Assembly: GCA_041686855.1 (NCBI GenBank)
Contig: JAWLDA010000009.1
Location: forward strand, 1 to 64,000
Length of the DNA stretch: 64,000 bases
Source of the DNA: JAWLDA01 sp041686855
Lineage (GTDB): Bacteria > Bacillota > Limnochordia > DTU080 > RSA5
Reading direction: 5' to 3'
A program made the position numbers and the translations under genes. Below, piece after piece: positions 34,905 through 44,498 of the stretch. The notes beneath the pieces were generated by a model. It saw only the letters and a list, made by a program, of their open reading frames with translations, was not told the DNA's origin and made no database searches. Position 1 is the first letter of the stretch, and every line of letters starts with the position of its first letter.

Positions 34905-37900
34905 ATGATGCATCGACTCGGTCCGCATAAGCGAGGCTCCCTTCGGTTTCTCTCAAGTCTCCTCTCGCTGGCGATCGTCGTTCACACGCTGACAACTACC
35001 GCCTATGCGATGCCCCAAGGCGGCCGCGTTGCAGGCGGTGAAGGTGCGATTCAGACCGACACCGACGCGATGACCGTGGAGCAAACCAGTGACCGCCTTG
35101 CCATCCATTGGGACTCGTTTGACATTAGTGCGGATGAAACCGTCACGTTTAACCAGCCGAGTCCTTCGTCAATCGCGCTTAACCGCGTGATTACGCTCGA
35201 TCCCAGTGAGATCTCCGGGCAGCTCCAGGCGAATGGCCAGGTCTTCTTGATCAATCCCAACGGCATCATCTTTGGTGACGGCGCGAGCGTCAATACGGCT
35301 GGGTTTGTCGCTTCGACGCTCAATCTCGACGATGACGACTTTATCAACGGGACCTATCGCTTTCGGGGAACCGGCACGGCCGGGAGGATTCTCAACCGGG
35401 GCGTCCTCTCCGCGGCCGGCGGGGGGTACGTTGCCCTGATCAGTAACTCGGTCGAGAACAGCGGAGAGATTCATGCTCCCAGCGGGGAGGTCGCCTTGGC
35501 GGCGGGCGATGGGGTCACCCTCTACCTAGACGGGTCAGGACTCTTTAAAGCCGAGGTGGACGCAGCCGCTGTGGGTGCCGAGATCCACAACGGCGGGCTG
35601 ATCGCGGCCGAGGGAGGTCAGGTCGTGTTGACGGCTCGAGCGAAGGATGCCCTGCTCGACACGGTGATCAACCACACCGGTCTCACCGATGTCTCTTCCA
35701 TGGAGGCGCGCGGGGGCGTCATCGTCCTTTCCGGTGGGGCCGATGGAGGCACGGTCCAAGTGAACGGCCGGCTCGACGCGTCGGCGCCTCAGAGCGAGGG
35801 CGGGGAGATCCGCGTCATCGGCCATGCCGTGCATGTAGGGTCCGACGCGGAGCTCGACGCCAGTGGCGACTCGGCCGGCGGGTTGGTTGAGACCTCCGGG
35901 GAAGTTGTCCGTGTCGACGAGGGTGCGCAGGTTAGCACTCGCGCAACCGCCGGCGCCTTTGGAACGTGGCTTATTGATCCTAACGATTACATGATCGGTC
36001 CCGTCGACCCGGCCGACGGCAGCAGTTATATGAGTCACATCACCCTTTCGAGCAACTTGGAAAGCGGGAACGTTGAAATCGCCACCACTGACGGAGTCGG
36101 CGGCAGCGGATTCGGCAACATTACGGTCGACGGAGCCGTCTCTTGGGACGCCGCCACGACGCTGACGCTCAAAGCGCACAACCGGATTACCTTGAATGAA
36201 AGCATCAGCGCCACGTCCGCGGAGAGCGCACTGACGTTGCTTGCAGGTGGGCATGATTTCGGTGGGTCCGAACAGACCGGCGACGTGACCCTGGACGTGG
36301 GTAAAGAGATCGAAGTCGGTACGCTGACAATTGGCGGCAATCCTGACGTCTTTACAGGGACCTTCGGCTCCCCAAGCAGCATCGGCGACGTGAACCTGCA
36401 TGGAGAGTTGCACGTCAGCACGTTAAACATCGAACGCACAAAGGCCGGCTTCGGCAGCGTTGCGGCGACCAACGCCAACAATACGATCGGCAGATTTGAG
36501 TCAAGCGGCGACAGGTCGTTCCAAGAGCTGAATGTGCGAGACGCGTCCGGCGGGCTTGATGTGTTCCTCGATTATGAGGAAATGGCGCCCGAGGGCGGCG
36601 ATATCGTAATACGTACCCAAGGCGATTTCACGCTCCTCGCGAACTCGAAAATCAGTTTCCATCCAAATCCGATCAACGTCGTGCTAGTCTCCGACGGTGG
36701 AGCTTTCATCAACCAGGCGGGCGCCGACGCGATCGTTGTCGATGCGGCCGAGCATCAACGGTTCCTGATTTACTCGTCAGACCCCGATACGACCCTGACG
36801 GGTGGATTGGCAGGCTTAGCTGTCTACGGCAAGACGTTCGCCACATACGATGAAGACTACGGCACTGGATTCGACGCCGAACGAGACGGCGTCAGCCGCT
36901 TCATCTACGCGCCGGGCGATCAACCGGAGCTGATCCTCATTGCCAAAGACCTCGAGCGCTTCTACGGCGATCCCAATCCGACCTTCGACGAGGGGACGTG
37001 GGAAGTCCAAGGGTTGGCGGACGGTGAGACGCTCTCCGACGTCTTGTTCGGTGGCGACCCGACGCTCTCAACGGCAGCGACTCAACATTCCCCGGCCAAC
37101 ACGTCGGATGGATATCCGATCACCATCACCGGACCCGGTCTTTCGTCCAATAAGTACGAACTGCGCTTTCAAAATGGTATCCTTCGCGTCAAACCGGCGC
37201 CGGTGACGCTGGACATCGGCGACACGACGCGCGAGTACGGTGAGACCGTGTGGGACGGTCCGCCCACGGTGACGGCTACGGAAGGCCTCAAACTGGGTCA
37301 TGCAGTCGATGACCTGGGTATCACCTACACGTACAACCAAGATCCGACTCAGCCTGTCGTCAGTCTCTCCACGCCGATCAGCGTCGCATTCGGCAACTCT
37401 AACTACACATGGGCCAACCCGTTTCAGACGGGGGACCTGACGATTCGTAAGGCGGATCTGACAGGCCAAATCAACACCGTGACGCGTGAGTACGGCAGCT
37501 CGATCTCCTCCGGCTCCGTTCTCGCCAACGACATCACGTGGGCAGGTTTCAAAAACGCTGACGATTGGCGGGTTGTCGCGGCTACGCTCAACGATGAGTC
37601 TCCGGAGACGGACGTCGGTACCTATACACTCTCAGGTACCGGTGCGGCGACCAACTACAATGTGACGATCCTCGACGGCGTCTTAGAGATCGTGCCGGCG
37701 CCGCTCGACATCCGCATTCATGACGATGAGCGCGTCTATGGCGATGCCAACCCGACGTTTAGCGCTGAAGCGACGGGATTGCGGAATGATGACGCGTTCG
37801 CCGACATCTTCTCCGGCGTTTACGCGACGGGCGCCACCATGGGCACCGATATCGGTGATTACGACATCGTCCTCGAGAGCTACACCATTTCCGGTAACTA

Positions 37901-39737
37901 TTCGCTAAATGGTGTAGAGAACGGTACGTTGACCATCACTCCGGCGACGCTCACCGGAGACATCGGACTTGTGCAGAGGGTGTACGGAGACGTATTGACG
38001 CCCTCCGACGTGGACGATGTCACTCAAAACATGATCACCTGGTCGGGCTTTAAAAACGGCGATGGCCCCTCCGTGGTCGACGTAACGCTGGACGATCAAC
38101 CAGTTACGGCGGATGTAGGAACCTATACGCTAGAGGGTAAAGGGACCGCGGCCAATTACGTAGTCACCTTAACCCCTGGCGATTTGGAGATCACCCGCGC
38201 CCCACTCATTGGACAAATCGGGAACGCCCAGCGCACCTATGGAGAGACACTAAGCTTATCAGCCCTGCAAAACGCAATCCGCGCCATCACCTGGTCGGGC
38301 TTCAAGAACGGCGACGGCGCATCTTTGGTCAATGTGACGCTAAATGATCAACCGATTACTACCGACGTCGGTGATTACGCCTTTACTGGATCAGCGATGT
38401 CTAAGAACTACTCAGTTGACTTGGCGGATGGAGTGTTGACGATCCGTCCGGCTGAGTTAAGTCTCAGCGCGATCAATGTGACCCGCGACAGGGATGAGCC
38501 TAACCCCACGTCTTGGATGACTGTGAAGGGCACGAAGTTTGACGAACCTCTGGAGAGCCTCATCCGGTACAACGCCTACATTGGGGTCGACTCGGACACT
38601 CCGCCCGGCTCCTACTTCATTTCGATTAAGGTGCCTGGCGATCCCAACCTCGCCGTGGGCCACGTCTCAATCAATGTTGAGGAGGTCTTGTCACCCAACT
38701 ATGTCTTGGGCAACGTGAGAGGCGGAACCCTCACGATACGCAATTTTGTGCGTGGCACTGTGATTGGTGGTGGTTCTCTCACGCTAAGCGGGGAACTCGA
38801 CCTCTCCAAGGTCCGGGAGCAATTTGAAGAGAATCTGGCGAAACAAAGAGAAGCCGAGGAGAGAGCGAACCATCCAATCGTTATAGGGAGTCGCCCCACG
38901 CTTTCCGGTTTCCATGTCGATGATATGTTGGCAAACGATCCTGAGTCGATAAAGAACATGATCCAAGACATCCTCTCTGAGGGGGTACCTCCACCCGAAT
39001 TAAGGTCGTTCCTTGAGGACCTAAGGAGTGGTGAGGTGAGCTTTGAGTCATGGAGACAGGAGATCGATGAGGGTACTACAGTGGCAAGACGGGCGTTGGC
39101 CCTTGTGCTGCCCCGCTACGCCAATCAACTCCTTACGAAAGACAAGGACGCGTTGACGACAACGGAGCGTAGTTTGCTGAGGGTCATCGGACACCGGATT
39201 GACGAACGTCGCCAAACGATTGCTGATCGTGCAAAGCAGTTGCTCCAAGAATACCAGGAAACGAATGTGGGTCTTACGTCGGCCTTCGCACTTCACATCC
39301 CGGATGTCGTCGCGGCAGCGTCTGAGGAGATGGCTGAGGAGTCGACAGCGGCGTTGGAAGGACTGCTTGGATCCGCTGCCATCGGTCTTGGGGGAGGCGC
39401 CGCTGCCGGAGCAGCTATAGGCTTGCTTAGTTCCCTAATCATGCCATACGCCTCGGTGGGGCTCCCTGCATTAGCACAAGGAGCGTCGATGTCTATGACT
39501 GCGGCCGTGTCGGCGGGGCCCGCTGCGATCATTGCGATGGCGATCGTCGTGAGCATTCAGGCGGGCTTCATTGCGACCGAGGCACAGAGCAACCTGGACA
39601 GTTATAGACGAATCCAAGAGTTGGCGAGCGAAAACGTCAATTCTGCTTATGATCTGACGTCGGGCGGCCTTTCCGATGGGGAATCCATCGAAGTCTCCAT
39701 GGCCGTGATCGACTTACTAAGCGATGGAAATTGGTGA
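34905..39737 (+). CDS. TpsA exoprotein with haemagglutinin TPS domain and MBG repeats, locus 1
   Basis: A 1610-aa secreted protein. After a signal peptide (AIVVHTLTTTAYA, then MPQGG) comes the filamentous haemagglutinin N-terminal secretion domain with IALNRV and FLINPNGIIFGDGA, about residues 36-160, then beta-helical repeats. From about residue 675 to 1290 lie six or seven MBG/YDG-type units with a recurring (R/E)xYG(D/E) start and a GxYxITLSGSG-type end. Residues about 1300-1610 differ: a Glu/Lys/Arg-rich coiled coil (LAKQREAEERANHP), helical segments and a Gly/Ala-rich hydrophobic region near 1495-1560 that could cross or insert into a membrane. GGAGG precedes ATG. The 3' end overlaps the sensor-kinase gene by 21 bases. 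Confidence 0.93.
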   Translation: MMHRLGPHKRGSLRFLSSLLSLAIVVHTLTTTAYAMPQGGRVAGGEGAIQTDTDAMTVEQTSDRLAIHWDSFDISADETVTFNQPSPSSIALNRVITLDPSEISGQLQANGQVFLINPNGIIFGDGASVNTAGFVASTLNLDDDDFINGTYRFRGTGTAGRILNRGVLSAAGGGYVALISNSVENSGEIHAPSGEVALAAGDGVTLYLDGSGLFKAEVDAAAVGAEIHNGGLIAAEGGQVVLTARAKDALLDTVINHTGLTDVSSMEARGGVIVLSGGADGGTVQVNGRLDASAPQSEGGEIRVIGHAVHVGSDAELDASGDSAGGLVETSGEVVRVDEGAQVSTRATAGAFGTWLIDPNDYMIGPVDPADGSSYMSHITLSSNLESGNVEIATTDGVGGSGFGNITVDGAVSWDAATTLTLKAHNRITLNESISATSAESALTLLAGGHDFGGSEQTGDVTLDVGKEIEVGTLTIGGNPDVFTGTFGSPSSIGDVNLHGELHVSTLNIERTKAGFGSVAATNANNTIGRFESSGDRSFQELNVRDASGGLDVFLDYEEMAPEGGDIVIRTQGDFTLLANSKISFHPNPINVVLVSDGGAFINQAGADAIVVDAAEHQRFLIYSSDPDTTLTGGLAGLAVYGKTFATYDEDYGTGFDAERDGVSRFIYAPGDQPELILIAKDLERFYGDPNPTFDEGTWEVQGLADGETLSDVLFGGDPTLSTAATQHSPANTSDGYPITITGPGLSSNKYELRFQNGILRVKPAPVTLDIGDTTREYGETVWDGPPTVTATEGLKLGHAVDDLGITYTYNQDPTQPVVSLSTPISVAFGNSNYTWANPFQTGDLTIRKADLTGQINTVTREYGSSISSGSVLANDITWAGFKNADDWRVVAATLNDESPETDVGTYTLSGTGAATNYNVTILDGVLEIVPAPLDIRIHDDERVYGDANPTFSAEATGLRNDDAFADIFSGVYATGATMGTDIGDYDIVLESYTISGNYSLNGVENGTLTITPATLTGDIGLVQRVYGDVLTPSDVDDVTQNMITWSGFKNGDGPSVVDVTLDDQPVTADVGTYTLEGKGTAANYVVTLTPGDLEITRAPLIGQIGNAQRTYGETLSLSALQNAIRAITWSGFKNGDGASLVNVTLNDQPITTDVGDYAFTGSAMSKNYSVDLADGVLTIRPAELSLSAINVTRDRDEPNPTSWMTVKGTKFDEPLESLIRYNAYIGVDSDTPPGSYFISIKVPGDPNLAVGHVSINVEEVLSPNYVLGNVRGGTLTIRNFVRGTVIGGGSLTLSGELDLSKVREQFEENLAKQREAEERANHPIVIGSRPTLSGFHVDDMLANDPESIKNMIQDILSEGVPPPELRSFLEDLRSGEVSFESWRQEIDEGTTVARRALALVLPRYANQLLTKDKDALTTTERSLLRVIGHRIDERRQTIADRAKQLLQEYQETNVGLTSAFALHIPDVVAAASEEMAEESTAALEGLLGSAAIGLGGGAAAGAAIGLLSSLIMPYASVGLPALAQGASMSMTAAVSAGPAAIIAMAIVVSIQAGFIATEAQSNLDSYRRIQELASENVNSAYDLTSGGLSDGESIEVSMAVIDLLSDGNW

Positions 39738-41174
39738 TTCCTCTGCCAGGTCAATCGCTAGGCGGGTATCTCGCGGCAACTGAAGGCAAAAGATCGTCTC
39801 TTCCTTGGGGAGGCTGGCGCAATACACCGCCCCGTGATGAGCATCCGCTGCGTACTTCACGATGGAGAGGCCAAGCCCGAAACCGTACCGATGACGCCCC
39901 GTTTCGCCTCGCAGGAACCGTCCGAAGATGTTTGTTTGGTCTTGAGGAGGAATCCCGGGTCCCTTGTCGCTCACCCGAATCTGCACCCGTTGGGGGCAGA
40001 TGGCCAAAGTGAGACCCAAATAGCCCCCAGCGCTGCCGTACTCCAAGGCGTTGTCGATCAGATTCCGGATTGCTCGCTCGATCAACTCCGGATCGATCAC
40101 GAGCGTCACATCGGTCTCGGGAATCTCGATGTCAAACGTGATTCCTTTCTCCTCGACCATCAGGATGTATCCGGCTGAGATCTGGCGGAGCAACTCCGAG
40201 AGGTTGGTCTCGCGCAGGACTGGATCAAATCCGCCACGCTGCAGACGGGAGACGTCGAGCAGGCGTTCCAACAACTGGGCCATGTAGCGTGATCGCTGTA
40301 CGATGATGCCGGCGTATCGGTGCAGACGGTCTCTATGTTCGTCGGACGGGGCCGACTGGATCGTCTCCGCATACCCCAGGATCATCGTAAGCGGCGTGCG
40401 CAGGTCGTGCGAGAGGTTGGAGATGAGCGTGTCGCGCGTAGCTTGAAACGACTCGATCTCGTTCATCTGATCGTTGATGCGCGCCGACATCTCGTTAAAA
40501 CGCCTGCTCAACTGGCCGATCTCGTCTCGTGACGTGTCGACGACGACCGGCGTTTTAGAGCCGTGGATGTCCATCTCGTTCATCGCCCGGGTGAGACGCC
40601 GGAGGCGGCGGTTCACGTTAAATAGGAAAATGTAAATGAACAAAAGTGGCGTCAGCAGAAAGAGAAGAAGCGCCAATCCGAAGTCATACAGCGTCCGGGT
40701 TTCCCGGACATAAAAGAAAAACTGGGCGTCCTTTACGAGTTCCGAGGGTAACGAAAAGTACAAGAAGTGAGGGCTGCCGTTCCACGTCACTTCGTTAAGC
40801 ACCGACACGTGTTGGTCAGGCGTCCAAAGGTTATACGGCATGTCCGCGAAGGCGCCAATCATCTCGCTGACATCGTACGGGTCCGTCCGACCGGCCGTGG
40901 AGTAGACGATGCTACCATCCTGCCTCAGCCATTCCAGACGAATTCCCGGATTGCGCGCCGCCGCCTCCTCGAGCAAATGGCCTAACCCCGTAGCATCTGT
41001 GACAGCGTCCCGGTCGACGGCGCTTACGATCTCGCCGGTAAGTCCCCCTAACGAATTGACGCTATAGCCCGGGTTAAACAGGCTGGCGTAAAGGATCATA
41101 AACCCGGCGAAAAGGACGATAGAGAGAAACGAAGAGATGACGAAGTAGATCCACAGCTTGGCCCGTGTGCTCAT
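39717..41174 (-). CDS. Sensor histidine kinase
   Basis: Membrane-bound two-component kinase, 485 aa. Two transmembrane helices (about 9-31 and 163-187) frame a periplasmic sensor of about 130 residues; a HAMP linker follows. HisKA phosphoacceptor is His256 in SNLSHDLRTPLTMIL; the ATPase has the N box RNLIDNALEYG, G1 DKGPGIPPQ and G2 GFGLGLSIVK. It overlaps the response-regulator gene by ATGA (start codon 41172-41174). The stop lies 21 bases inside the convergent tpsA 3' end, so transcripts would be antisense there. It may sense an envelope signal linked to the secretion system; inference. Confidence 0.94.
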   Translation of the reverse strand: MSTRAKLWIYFVISSFLSIVLFAGFMILYASLFNPGYSVNSLGGLTGEIVSAVDRDAVTDATGLGHLLEEAAARNPGIRLEWLRQDGSIVYSTAGRTDPYDVSEMIGAFADMPYNLWTPDQHVSVLNEVTWNGSPHFLYFSLPSELVKDAQFFFYVRETRTLYDFGLALLLFLLTPLLFIYIFLFNVNRRLRRLTRAMNEMDIHGSKTPVVVDTSRDEIGQLSRRFNEMSARINDQMNEIESFQATRDTLISNLSHDLRTPLTMILGYAETIQSAPSDEHRDRLHRYAGIIVQRSRYMAQLLERLLDVSRLQRGGFDPVLRETNLSELLRQISAGYILMVEEKGITFDIEIPETDVTLVIDPELIERAIRNLIDNALEYGSAGGYLGLTLAICPQRVQIRVSDKGPGIPPQDQTNIFGRFLRGETGRHRYGFGLGLSIVKYAADAHHGAVYCASLPKEETIFCLQLPRDTRLAIDLAEESPISIA

Positions 41175-41875
41175 GAGACGCCTCCGGCAAACCGGTAGCC
41201 GACGCCCCGCACAGTTTGGATGTAGATGGGTTGAGAGGGGGTGTCCTCGATCTTCTTTCGCAACTGGTTGATGTAGACGTTGATCATGCCGCCGTCAACT
41301 TGGTCGTGGTTCCAAACTTTGCGCGAAAGATCCGCTCGGGTGAGCACCTCATCGGAATGACGCATCAAGGAGTAAAGGATGGAACTTTCAGTGGGCGTCA
41401 ACGTAAGCGTCTTTTCCCCTTTGTACAACGTCGAACTGGCGAGATCGAGGACGAGTCCGCCTCGCCGGATCGTGCGATCCTCGGGGTACGAGAGCCTTCC
41501 GTGGCGACGCAGATTGGCTTGGATGCGGGCGACCAACTCTCGTGGGCTAAACGGCTTGGTAACGTAGTCGTCGGCGCCGAGTCCGAGTGTTTCAACCTTG
41601 TCGGACTCGTTGTGGCGTGCACTGGCCACGATGACGAGGGTGTCCGTCCGCGCCTTCCGGAGATGGTGCAAGACTTCGAACCCGCTCGACTCCTCCATCA
41701 TCAGGTCCAAGACGATGAGGTCGACGGTTTGGCGGTTTAAGACTTCGATGGCCGCACGACCGCAATCGGCCTCGAGCGCTTGCATTCCGTGGCGCTCCAC
41801 GTGAAGGCGAATGAGCGCTCGAATCTCGCGCTCGTCGTCGACGATCAGAATGGTAGGCGGTGTGGCATCTCGCAC
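41171..41875 (-). CDS. OmpR-family response regulator
   Basis: Receiver domain residues about 8-120 with acidic pocket Asp13/Asp14 (IVDDE), phosphoacceptor Asp57 (VLDLMM) and switch Lys in VTKPF, then an OmpR/PhoB winged helix (LTLTPTESSILYSLM; GGMINVYINQLRKKIE; TVRGVGYRF). GTG 41875 with GGGAG upstream is preferred over a TTG at 41896. Upstream gene of the kinase, four-base overlap. DNA targets are unknown; the nearest candidates are the secretion genes. Confidence 0.95.
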   Translation of the reverse strand: MRDATPPTILIVDDEREIRALIRLHVERHGMQALEADCGRAAIEVLNRQTVDLIVLDLMMEESSGFEVLHHLRKARTDTLVIVASARHNESDKVETLGLGADDYVTKPFSPRELVARIQANLRRHGRLSYPEDRTIRRGGLVLDLASSTLYKGEKTLTLTPTESSILYSLMRHSDEVLTRADLSRKVWNHDQVDGGMINVYINQLRKKIEDTPSQPIYIQTVRGVGYRFAGGVS

Positions 41876-41970
41876 GTGGCCGAACTCCCAGCGCAAAGGT
41901 ATTGAGTCTTGAAAATGTTCAAGAGTCTATGGTGGTGTCCCTTCTTGTCGTTATCGGTACCCTGCGCGAA

Positions 41971-42001
41971 AAGCCCGCCGGAAGGGGGCTCCAGCGGGCT
42001 T
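41971..42001 (-). terminator. Rho-independent terminator of the binding-protein operon
   Basis: AAGCCCGC (41971-41978) pairs with GCGGGCTT (41994-42001). On the minus strand the hairpin is followed by CTTTTCG. It lies just past the stop of the minus-strand binding protein gene. Confidence 0.75.
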
Positions 42002-42039
42002 CTCTTATAGCGTTCACAATCGAACTTTCTCGACAAATA

Positions 42040-43365
42040 CTACTTGCCGTTCCAATACTCGTTGACAATCCCTTGGGCCTGTGACGCCGCTTCCTCCAGC
42101 GCGGTCCCCGGGTCCTCATCGCCAAAGAGCGCGCTGCCGACCGACGAAGCCAGCAAATTGAGCACTTGCGACGTGTAGGGCAACATGGGCAGCGAGGTCG
42201 AACGAGCAAGGGCCTCGCCCACGATCATCCAGTCGGGATTCATCTCGAAATAGGCCGGGTTGCTATTAAACGCCCGCACCGGTGAAGGCCGAGCCTGCCG
42301 CAACATAAAGTAGCCGGCGGTCTCTTCACGCAGGGAGAGCCACTTCACGAGCTCCCAAGTGAGGCTCGGGTCCTCGGTGCCTTGAACCATTGCCCAGTGG
42401 AAGGTGCCGGCGTTCACACCACTTGGACCGCCCGCCTCGAGTGCTGGCCTCACGCCGATGCCAAAGTCAAGGTCGGGGAAGGTCTCGTTTAGGTAGCTAT
42501 ACTCGAGGATGCCGTTTGGCCACATGGCTAGTCGCCCCGATGCAAAGGCACCTCGAGGACCCGAACCGTACGTCGATTGATCCATCTGCTCAAACATTGC
42601 GTTCAATTCGGGCCATCCGCCTCGATACAACCGTTGGCCGGCGTTTTGCATAAAGGTTACCGCTTCGACTCCCGCGTCTTGACTAAATTCGATTCGCTTC
42701 GCGTCTTGGGAGAAGATGCTGCCGCCGCCCGAAGCGAACCAAGCCGCTTCACTAAAATCGCCCCCGTAGAAGGCGGAGCCTGCACGGATCAGTTTATCTC
42801 CGTCATAACGTGTCAACTTCTGCGCCGTCTGGAGCCACTCTTCCCACGTCGACGGGACGTCCCCAATTCCCGCTTCGTTAAAGGTTGTCTTGTTGTAATA
42901 GAGGAGTGAGTTGGTATCGCCGCCCGTGCGCATCGGGAGGCCAAAGAGTTGACCGTTCCACCGACCCGTTTCAATTTCTGATGGGTACCAGGTGTCCATC
43001 GAAATGTCATCTCGTTGCAAGTGTGCATCGAGCGGCAGGAGGAATCCCCGGTCGACCGTTCCCGGAATGTTCAGGCTGTGCATCATTACCACATCGGGAG
43101 GCGTACCTCCGATCACTTGGGTCACGAACTCTTCAAGAATGGTGTTCCCGCAAGCCGTGAGCTGGCCAGTGACGGTGACGCCCGGGTGGGCTGCCTCAAA
43201 GGCGTCGAGCATCTCGTTCACCCAATCGTTGCGATGCTCGGTCCAACAGTGAAGCACCGTGAGACTCTGTTGCGCAAACGCTTGGGCGCTCACGATCAAG
43301 AGTGCGCACACAAGCGTTAGGAGTTGCATCGCTTTAACCTTGTACAACCGTTGAATGTGTTGCAT
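42040..43365 (-). CDS. ABC transporter extracellular solute-binding protein (family 1)
   Basis: Secreted sugar-type binding protein, 441 aa. ATG 43365 is preceded by GGAGGAGACCATC, a good ribosome site; ATG 43380 is in frame but its own codons form that site. Signal peptide ends ...VSAQAFAQ. Typical motifs: LHCWTEHRNDWVNEM, PDVVMMHSL, LYYNKTTFNEAG, and a late RQARPSP. Last gene of an operon headed by a LacI regulator and two FAD oxidoreductases. No permease present. Confidence 0.88.
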   Translation of the reverse strand: MQHIQRLYKVKAMQLLTLVCALLIVSAQAFAQQSLTVLHCWTEHRNDWVNEMLDAFEAAHPGVTVTGQLTACGNTILEEFVTQVIGGTPPDVVMMHSLNIPGTVDRGFLLPLDAHLQRDDISMDTWYPSEIETGRWNGQLFGLPMRTGGDTNSLLYYNKTTFNEAGIGDVPSTWEEWLQTAQKLTRYDGDKLIRAGSAFYGGDFSEAAWFASGGGSIFSQDAKRIEFSQDAGVEAVTFMQNAGQRLYRGGWPELNAMFEQMDQSTYGSGPRGAFASGRLAMWPNGILEYSYLNETFPDLDFGIGVRPALEAGGPSGVNAGTFHWAMVQGTEDPSLTWELVKWLSLREETAGYFMLRQARPSPVRAFNSNPAYFEMNPDWMIVGEALARSTSLPMLPYTSQVLNLLASSVGSALFGDEDPGTALEEAASQAQGIVNEYWNGK

Positions 43366-43409
43366 GATGGTCTCCTCCATATAAGTTTCGAATTAACCTC
43401 TCGGTCAAA

Positions 43410-44495
43410 CTAAGCTCCCGTTTCCCGTTGGGTTAGATCGGCCGCTCTTTGGATCATGCGGGCCGCCGCTTCACCGATACATATCCGATTGAGCACTGCC
43501 ACCTCCTCCGTGTTCGACGCATGGATCGCACGGGGCAACCATGGTCCCGCCAGGACGACCCCCTCCTGCGTGACAAGATCTTGAGGGCTTATCCCACGTG
43601 CTTTGAACGAACCGTCCACGTCCGTGAGGAGCTCTCCCACCGGTGATTGATCCGCCGTGAGACCACCGCCCGTTTCAGGGGCGACGTGCAATGTAAAGGG
43701 CGGGCGACTCCACTCGTCGTCTGCAATGTAAACGACCCCTGCCGATGCGAACACTGCGTCGCACGCTCGGAGGCGTTCTGTGGTCCGGCGCACGACGGAG
43801 GGAAGGGCTCTCTCCCGCTCGGAGTAATCCTCCTGCGTGACGCAGGCGTCAACTTGAACCAAACGGTCGTTGATGGGGTGGACGTCAATTTGTAAACGCT
43901 TGAGTAAATCCCCCAAATCGCCACTGTCGATCCGGTCTCTCATCGCAGCGACGTCGACGCCATCAAGCACGAACGATCGCTTCACACCGATGCCCGCCCC
44001 ATCAATCGGTGCCCGCAGGGAGCGATCGACTAACCGGCCGCTCTCGTCGGTTTCAACGATCACGGGCGCTTCGATCAACCCGTATCCTTCCTTGGTACCC
44101 ACCACAAGGCCGCGGGGTACAGTGCCGTCTCGAGTCACTGCGATCGGCCATGCGTGAAAGAGAGGCTCAACCTCTCGCTCCACGAGCATGCGGTCGAAGA
44201 TAAGCTCCGCGATGGGGGCGTGAATCACACCGCCCGAGTATCCGCCGTGCTCGGCGAGTCGTCGATGGATCTCTGCCGCTACGTCAGCGTGTGCGGCGGC
44301 CCGCTCCAGGTCGAGAAAGACGCGCCGGGCCCTGCCGATTTCCCAGCCGAAGCTGCCGCGCCGCTCTACGACAGCCACTCGGTAGCCGACTTCGGCCAAT
44401 GAGACGGCGCAGGCTACGCCTCCGATCCCGCCTCCATTTACGATGACGTCGGACGTTGATAGGACATCAATTGCATTCCAGTTCGGCAACTCCAT
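43410..44495 (-). CDS. FAD-dependent oxidoreductase
   Basis: A 361-aa flavoprotein with a GxGxxG dinucleotide loop (DVIVNGGGIGGVACAVSLAEVG) and the FAD-ribose acidic end (VVERRGSFGWEIG). The later half has the FAD-dependent family motif GPWLPRAIHASNTEE, though the typical GG..ATG ADP motif is not obvious. It is shorter than its neighbour and begins three bases after it, so it is probably co-translated. The pair may act on the substrate of the binding protein at the end of the operon. The substrate is unknown. Confidence 0.8.
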   Translation of the reverse strand: MELPNWNAIDVLSTSDVIVNGGGIGGVACAVSLAEVGYRVAVVERRGSFGWEIGRARRVFLDLERAAAHADVAAEIHRRLAEHGGYSGGVIHAPIAELIFDRMLVEREVEPLFHAWPIAVTRDGTVPRGLVVGTKEGYGLIEAPVIVETDESGRLVDRSLRAPIDGAGIGVKRSFVLDGVDVAAMRDRIDSGDLGDLLKRLQIDVHPINDRLVQVDACVTQEDYSERERALPSVVRRTTERLRACDAVFASAGVVYIADDEWSRPPFTLHVAPETGGGLTADQSPVGELLTDVDGSFKARGISPQDLVTQEGVVLAGPWLPRAIHASNTEEVAVLNRICIGEAAARMIQRAADLTQRETGA

Positions 44496-44498
44496 GGT

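Noticed and set aside
35535..36413. 292-residue minus-strand frame
   Set aside because: Lies inside tpsA locus 1 in the opposite direction with no motif; coding signals favour the plus strand.
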